Translations under genes and position numbers: made by a program | Shown: one piece after another, positions 60,174-64,000 of the stretch | How positions within the stretch are numbered: the stretch's first letter is position 1 | Layout: every line of letters begins with the position of its first letter | The notes under the pieces: generated by a model | Databases searched by the model: none | Told to the model about the DNA's origin: nothing | The model's input: only the letters and a program-made list of their open reading frames with translations | Assembly (NCBI RefSeq): GCF_002531725.1 | Contig: NZ_NWSQ01000018.1 | Location: 1 to 64,000, forward strand | Reading direction: 5' to 3' | From: Rhizobium sp. L43 | GTDB lineage: Bacteria > Pseudomonadota > Alphaproteobacteria > Rhizobiales > Rhizobiaceae | DNA: 64,000 bases

Positions 60174-61109
60174 TCAGGGGAAAAGATCGGGCAGTTCGGA
60201 GCGGGCGATGCGTCGCAGCCTGACCGCTTCCGCCTGATCTATCGAGCGATAAGGAGACCGTAAACGCGTGCCGACAGGTCCCCAATTGCCGATGGCGCTC
60301 AACAATTTGTCGAGAGCGGCGTTCGAATAGCCGAATTCCTGCCGAAACGGGACGATATGCGCGTCCATGAACGTGCAGATGCGTCGTTCCAGATCGAGTG
60401 CGGCGTCGATGTCACTTCGCATCGAGGCCGTCCAGCTCTGCGCACCGCGGGGGCTAAGGCAGGCGACATTGGAAAAGGAGCCTGCCGCGACGCCCTCTTT
60501 GATGCCGGTTGCGAGATGATGGCCGGGGACGAAGAGCGAAAGCCCGGACAGATGTCGGCGTGCATCGCCATACCAGGAGGCGTCGCCATCGGCGAGCTTG
60601 ATGCCGATCACGTCAGGGGACGCCGCACAGACCATGCCCAACTCCTTTGGCGTCAACACGCGTTTGGCATGCGGCGGATTGTAGAGGATGAGCGGAATTC
60701 CGTCGGCAGCGCCGGCCGCCCGGTTGAGGAAGTCGACTGCTTCGGCATTGGTGAGCGGCCACCAGTCGGGCAATATGACCTGGATGGCGCTGGGATCGAG
60801 CGTGGCGGCACGGCGGACGCGGTTGAGCATGATCGATGGGTCCGGTTGGCAGGCGCCGATCACGAACGGGGTTGAAGACGCTGTGCAGCGTCCGGCCAGC
60901 ATCTCCTGGATGCTGTCGAATTCCTCCTCTGTCTGGTTATGGAATTCGCCGGCGGTGCCATTCGAATAAATACCGTCGACACCGGCCTCGGTGAGGATGT
61001 CAATCTCTTCGCCAAGTTTGTCGAATTCGATGCTGTCATCGGCTGCGATCGGCAGAAGCATGCTCGCCCAATTTCCGCCGATGGCGGCATGCGGCGTCTT
61101 GGCGTTCAT
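60174..61109 (-). CDS. Dihydrodipicolinate synthase (DapA/NAL) family lyase
   Basis: TIM-barrel class I aldolase/lyase of 311 residues. The Schiff-base lysine is K171 in VIGIKLADG, and the catalytic tyrosine is Y143 in LILYNPPHAK. The entrance loop reads SNGTAGEF instead of the GTTGE typical of true DapA, so the substrate is probably a sugar acid or amino-sugar derivative rather than aspartate semialdehyde. Last gene of the operon with the Dpp/Opp ATPases and a second DapA-like gene. Confidence 0.88.
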   Translation of the reverse strand: MNAKTPHAAIGGNWASMLLPIAADDSIEFDKLGEEIDILTEAGVDGIYSNGTAGEFHNQTEEEFDSIQEMLAGRCTASSTPFVIGACQPDPSIMLNRVRRAATLDPSAIQVILPDWWPLTNAEAVDFLNRAAGAADGIPLILYNPPHAKRVLTPKELGMVCAASPDVIGIKLADGDASWYGDARRHLSGLSLFVPGHHLATGIKEGVAAGSFSNVACLSPRGAQSWTASMRSDIDAALDLERRICTFMDAHIVPFRQEFGYSNAALDKLLSAIGNWGPVGTRLRSPYRSIDQAEAVRLRRIARSELPDLFP

Positions 61110-61133
61110 CTGTTTTCTCCGATGAATGACGGA

Positions 61134-62087
<954 letters not shown>

Positions 62088-63104
62088 CTAGATCTCCTGC
62101 CATCTCACGCAGCGGCTGCGGTGCTGCGGATTGACCTGTTCGAGCGCCGGAACGGCAGCGCGACAGGCTTCGATCGCGAATTTGCAGCGTGGGGAAAAGG
62201 CGCAGCCGCTCGGCATGTTCATCAGGCTCGGGACCATGCCGGGAATGGCGGCGAGTTTTTCGCCGGCCTGTTTCATCCGCGCGGCATCGCCGAGGCGCGG
62301 CATGGAGGCGAGAAGGCCCATCGTGTAGGGATGTTTGGGATTGCGGAACACCTCGCCGACCGGCCCTTCCTCGACGATCCGGCCAGCATACATCACCGCG
62401 ACGCGATGGGCGATTTCGGCGACGACGCCGAGATTGTGGGTGACGAAGAGCATGGCCATGCCGCGCTCACGCTGCAGTTTGAGCAGCAGATCGAGAATCT
62501 GCGCCTGGATCGTCACGTCGAGCGCCGTGGTCGGCTCATCGGCGATCAGCAGCGCCGGATCGCAGGCGAGGGCCATGGCGATGGTGGCGCGTTGCCGCAT
62601 GCCGCCCGAGAGTTCGTGCGGATATTGGCCGGCACGGCGCCGGGCGTCCGGTATGCCGACGCTTTCAAGCAGCGCGACGGCTGCCTCCATCGCCGCCTTG
62701 CGGCCCGCCCCGCGATGGATGCGGATCGGCTCGGCGATCTGGTCGCCGATCGTGAAAACCGGATTGAGACTCGACATCGGCTCCTGGAACACCATGCCGA
62801 TATCGTCGCCCCTGATCCTGCGCATGCTCTCTTCGTCGAGGCAGACAAGATCCCGGGCCGCGCCGCCCCTGGTCGTCAAGCGGATGCTGCCTGCGGCGAT
62901 CACGCCGATGCCGCGGGTGAGCAGCCGCATGACCGACAGGCTGGTGACCGACTTGCCGGAGCCGGATTCGCCGACGAGCGCCAGCGTCTCGCCGGCGGCG
63001 ATGCTGAGGTCGATATCGTTGACCGCCGTGATCTCGCCGCCGCGGATGCGGAAGATCGTTCGCAATCCCCTGATGTCGAGTACGGGTTCGGCGGCCTGTT
63101 CCAT
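62088..63104 (-). CDS. ABC transporter ATPase, DppD/OppD type
   Basis: ATPase of 338 residues, partner of the DppF-type subunit. Walker A GESGSGKSV (about 42-50), signature LSGGMRQR, Walker B LLIADEPTTALD, and C-terminal SGCAFSPRCKFAIEAC where OppD proteins carry an iron-sulfur or structural Cys cluster. It starts 7 bp after the upstream DapA-like gene. Confidence 0.92.
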   Translation of the reverse strand: MEQAAEPVLDIRGLRTIFRIRGGEITAVNDIDLSIAAGETLALVGESGSGKSVTSLSVMRLLTRGIGVIAAGSIRLTTRGGAARDLVCLDEESMRRIRGDDIGMVFQEPMSSLNPVFTIGDQIAEPIRIHRGAGRKAAMEAAVALLESVGIPDARRRAGQYPHELSGGMRQRATIAMALACDPALLIADEPTTALDVTIQAQILDLLLKLQRERGMAMLFVTHNLGVVAEIAHRVAVMYAGRIVEEGPVGEVFRNPKHPYTMGLLASMPRLGDAARMKQAGEKLAAIPGMVPSLMNMPSGCAFSPRCKFAIEACRAAVPALEQVNPQHRSRCVRWQEI

Positions 63105-63111
63105 CGGCCGC

Positions 63112-64000
63112 TCAGTTCAGCAGGCCGGTTGCACGCAGGATCTCGTCGATCCGCGCCGTTTCCGCATCGTTGAGCGAGGCGCGCGGCCGCGGCATGACGG
63201 CGGTGTCGATGATGCCGAGGCTCTGCATGGCGGCCTTGAAGGCGCCGATGCCGGCTGCGCCGCCGCTGACACGGCCCTGCGCGACCCAAACGATTTCGAA
63301 GAGGCGGCAAAGGCGCTCCTGCTCCTTTTTCGCGGCGGCCCAATCGCCGCGCTGCGCGGCATCCCAAAGCCTGATATAGCCGTGCGGATCGACATTGGCG
63401 ATGCCGGGAACGACGCCGTGGGCGCCCATCAACAGGGCGGTGTCGACGACGATCTCGGAGCCGGTCATCAGGAAGACGTCCTTGTGTTCGGCAAGGTCGA
63501 GCAGCGCATAGCGGAAATTGCCGTCATCACCGCTGGAATCCTTGAGGCCGATAATGGCGCCTTCCCTGGCAAGGGTGACGACGGTCTGGCGCTGCAGCTT
63601 GACGTGAACGCAGACGGGAATGTCGTAAGCGACCAGCGGAACGTCCACCGCATCTCTGACATAACGGAAATGATCGAGGATCTCGGACTGGCTGGTGACG
63701 GTATAGAATGGCGCCGTCACCACCACCGCGTCGGCGCCGGCGGTCTTTGCGACCTTCGCATGGGCAATGACGCGATCCGTGGTCGGGTCGATGACGCCGA
63801 CGATCAGCGGCACACGGCCATTCACCACCTTGGCCGAATGCTCGATGATTTCGCGCCGGGTCTTGTCGTCATGGAAGATCACCTCGCTCGTCGAGCCGAG
63901 CACGAATACGCCGTGGCAGCCGGCATCGATCAGATGTTCGAGCACACGCGTATAGGAGCGGTAGTCGACGGTGAAATCCGGATTAAGCGGTGTTACGACG
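63112..64000 (-). CDS. Dihydrodipicolinate synthase family lyase, partial at window end
   Basis: At least 295 residues of a DapA/NAL-family TIM barrel; the reading frame stays open to the window end, where TPLNPDF (a typical N-terminal motif) is already visible, so only the first few residues are missing. GSTSEVIFHDD replaces the usual GTTGE loop, and LVAYDIPVCVHVKL and AIIGLKDSSGD carry the catalytic Tyr and Lys. Together with the lyase at 60174 it indicates catabolism of an imported sugar acid or hydroxyproline-like compound. Confidence 0.88.
   Translation of the reverse strand, partial: VVTPLNPDFTVDYRSYTRVLEHLIDAGCHGVFVLGSTSEVIFHDDKTRREIIEHSAKVVNGRVPLIVGVIDPTTDRVIAHAKVAKTAGADAVVVTAPFYTVTSQSEILDHFRYVRDAVDVPLVAYDIPVCVHVKLQRQTVVTLAREGAIIGLKDSSGDDGNFRYALLDLAEHKDVFLMTGSEIVVDTALLMGAHGVVPGIANVDPHGYIRLWDAAQRGDWAAAKKEQERLCRLFEIVWVAQGRVSGGAAGIGAFKAAMQSLGIIDTAVMPRPRASLNDAETARIDEILRATGLLN

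Overview
The window looks like a piece of a large secondary replicon of a Rhizobium (R. etli / R. leguminosarum / R. phaseoli type). The reasons are a complete minus-strand repABC operon (about 33.9-37.7 kb), high-GC alphaproteobacterial coding, rhizobial intergenic mosaic palindromes, and many ABC transporters and ROK regulators. panC-panB and oxyR-katG lie on the same replicon. From memory, that combination is described for plasmid p42f of R. etli CFN42, so this is probably a p42f/pRL12-like chromid. No tRNA, rRNA, CRISPR array, transposase or phage gene was seen.

Layout. 0-1.16 kb: repeat-rich, no gene. 1.2-4.9 kb: YihY membrane protein, a PLP sulfur-amino-acid enzyme, a periplasmic cupin and an NmrA-like reductase. 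5.4-9.6 kb: a compact acyl-CoA cluster (thiolase-like protein lacking its second catalytic Cys, acyl-CoA ligase, hot-dog thioesterase, divergent MDR oxidoreductase). 9.7-10.6 kb: HxlR regulator divergent from a secreted NTF2-like protein. 10.7-16.6 kb: ABC importer operon ending in a DUF1868 2H-phosphoesterase, divergent from a ROK regulator. 16.6-21.1 kb: lone receiver protein and an overlapping kinase / NarL regulator / kinase cluster. 21.2-23.2 kb: two secreted small proteins and VapBC. 23.5-26.8 kb: katG-oxyR. 26.8-30.9 kb: TadG-like vWA protein, panB-panC and a ProQ/FinO protein. 31.1-33.9 kb: di-heme peroxidase and a chemoreceptor. 33.9-37.7 kb: repC, antisense RNA, repB, parS-like site, repA.

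37.9-50.8 kb is a carbohydrate region. A CUT1 ABC operon (substrate-binding protein, two permeases, ROK, TIM-barrel epimerase/isomerase, ATPase) diverges from a Gfo/Idh/MocA dehydrogenase. A second ROK regulator and a GH38 alpha-mannosidase follow. The ABC operon and the mannosidase share an almost identical promoter/operator (44549-44579 and 47604-47634), so uptake and hydrolysis of an alpha-mannoside-like sugar are probably co-regulated.

51.1-64 kb: a second chemoreceptor; a remnant of a BMP-type nucleoside ABC system (5'-truncated permease plus intact ATPase); TetR with a GH3 beta-glucosidase; an OmpA lipoprotein with an L,D-transpeptidase; and a catabolic operon of two DapA-family lyases around a Dpp/Opp ATPase pair, which runs off the window end.
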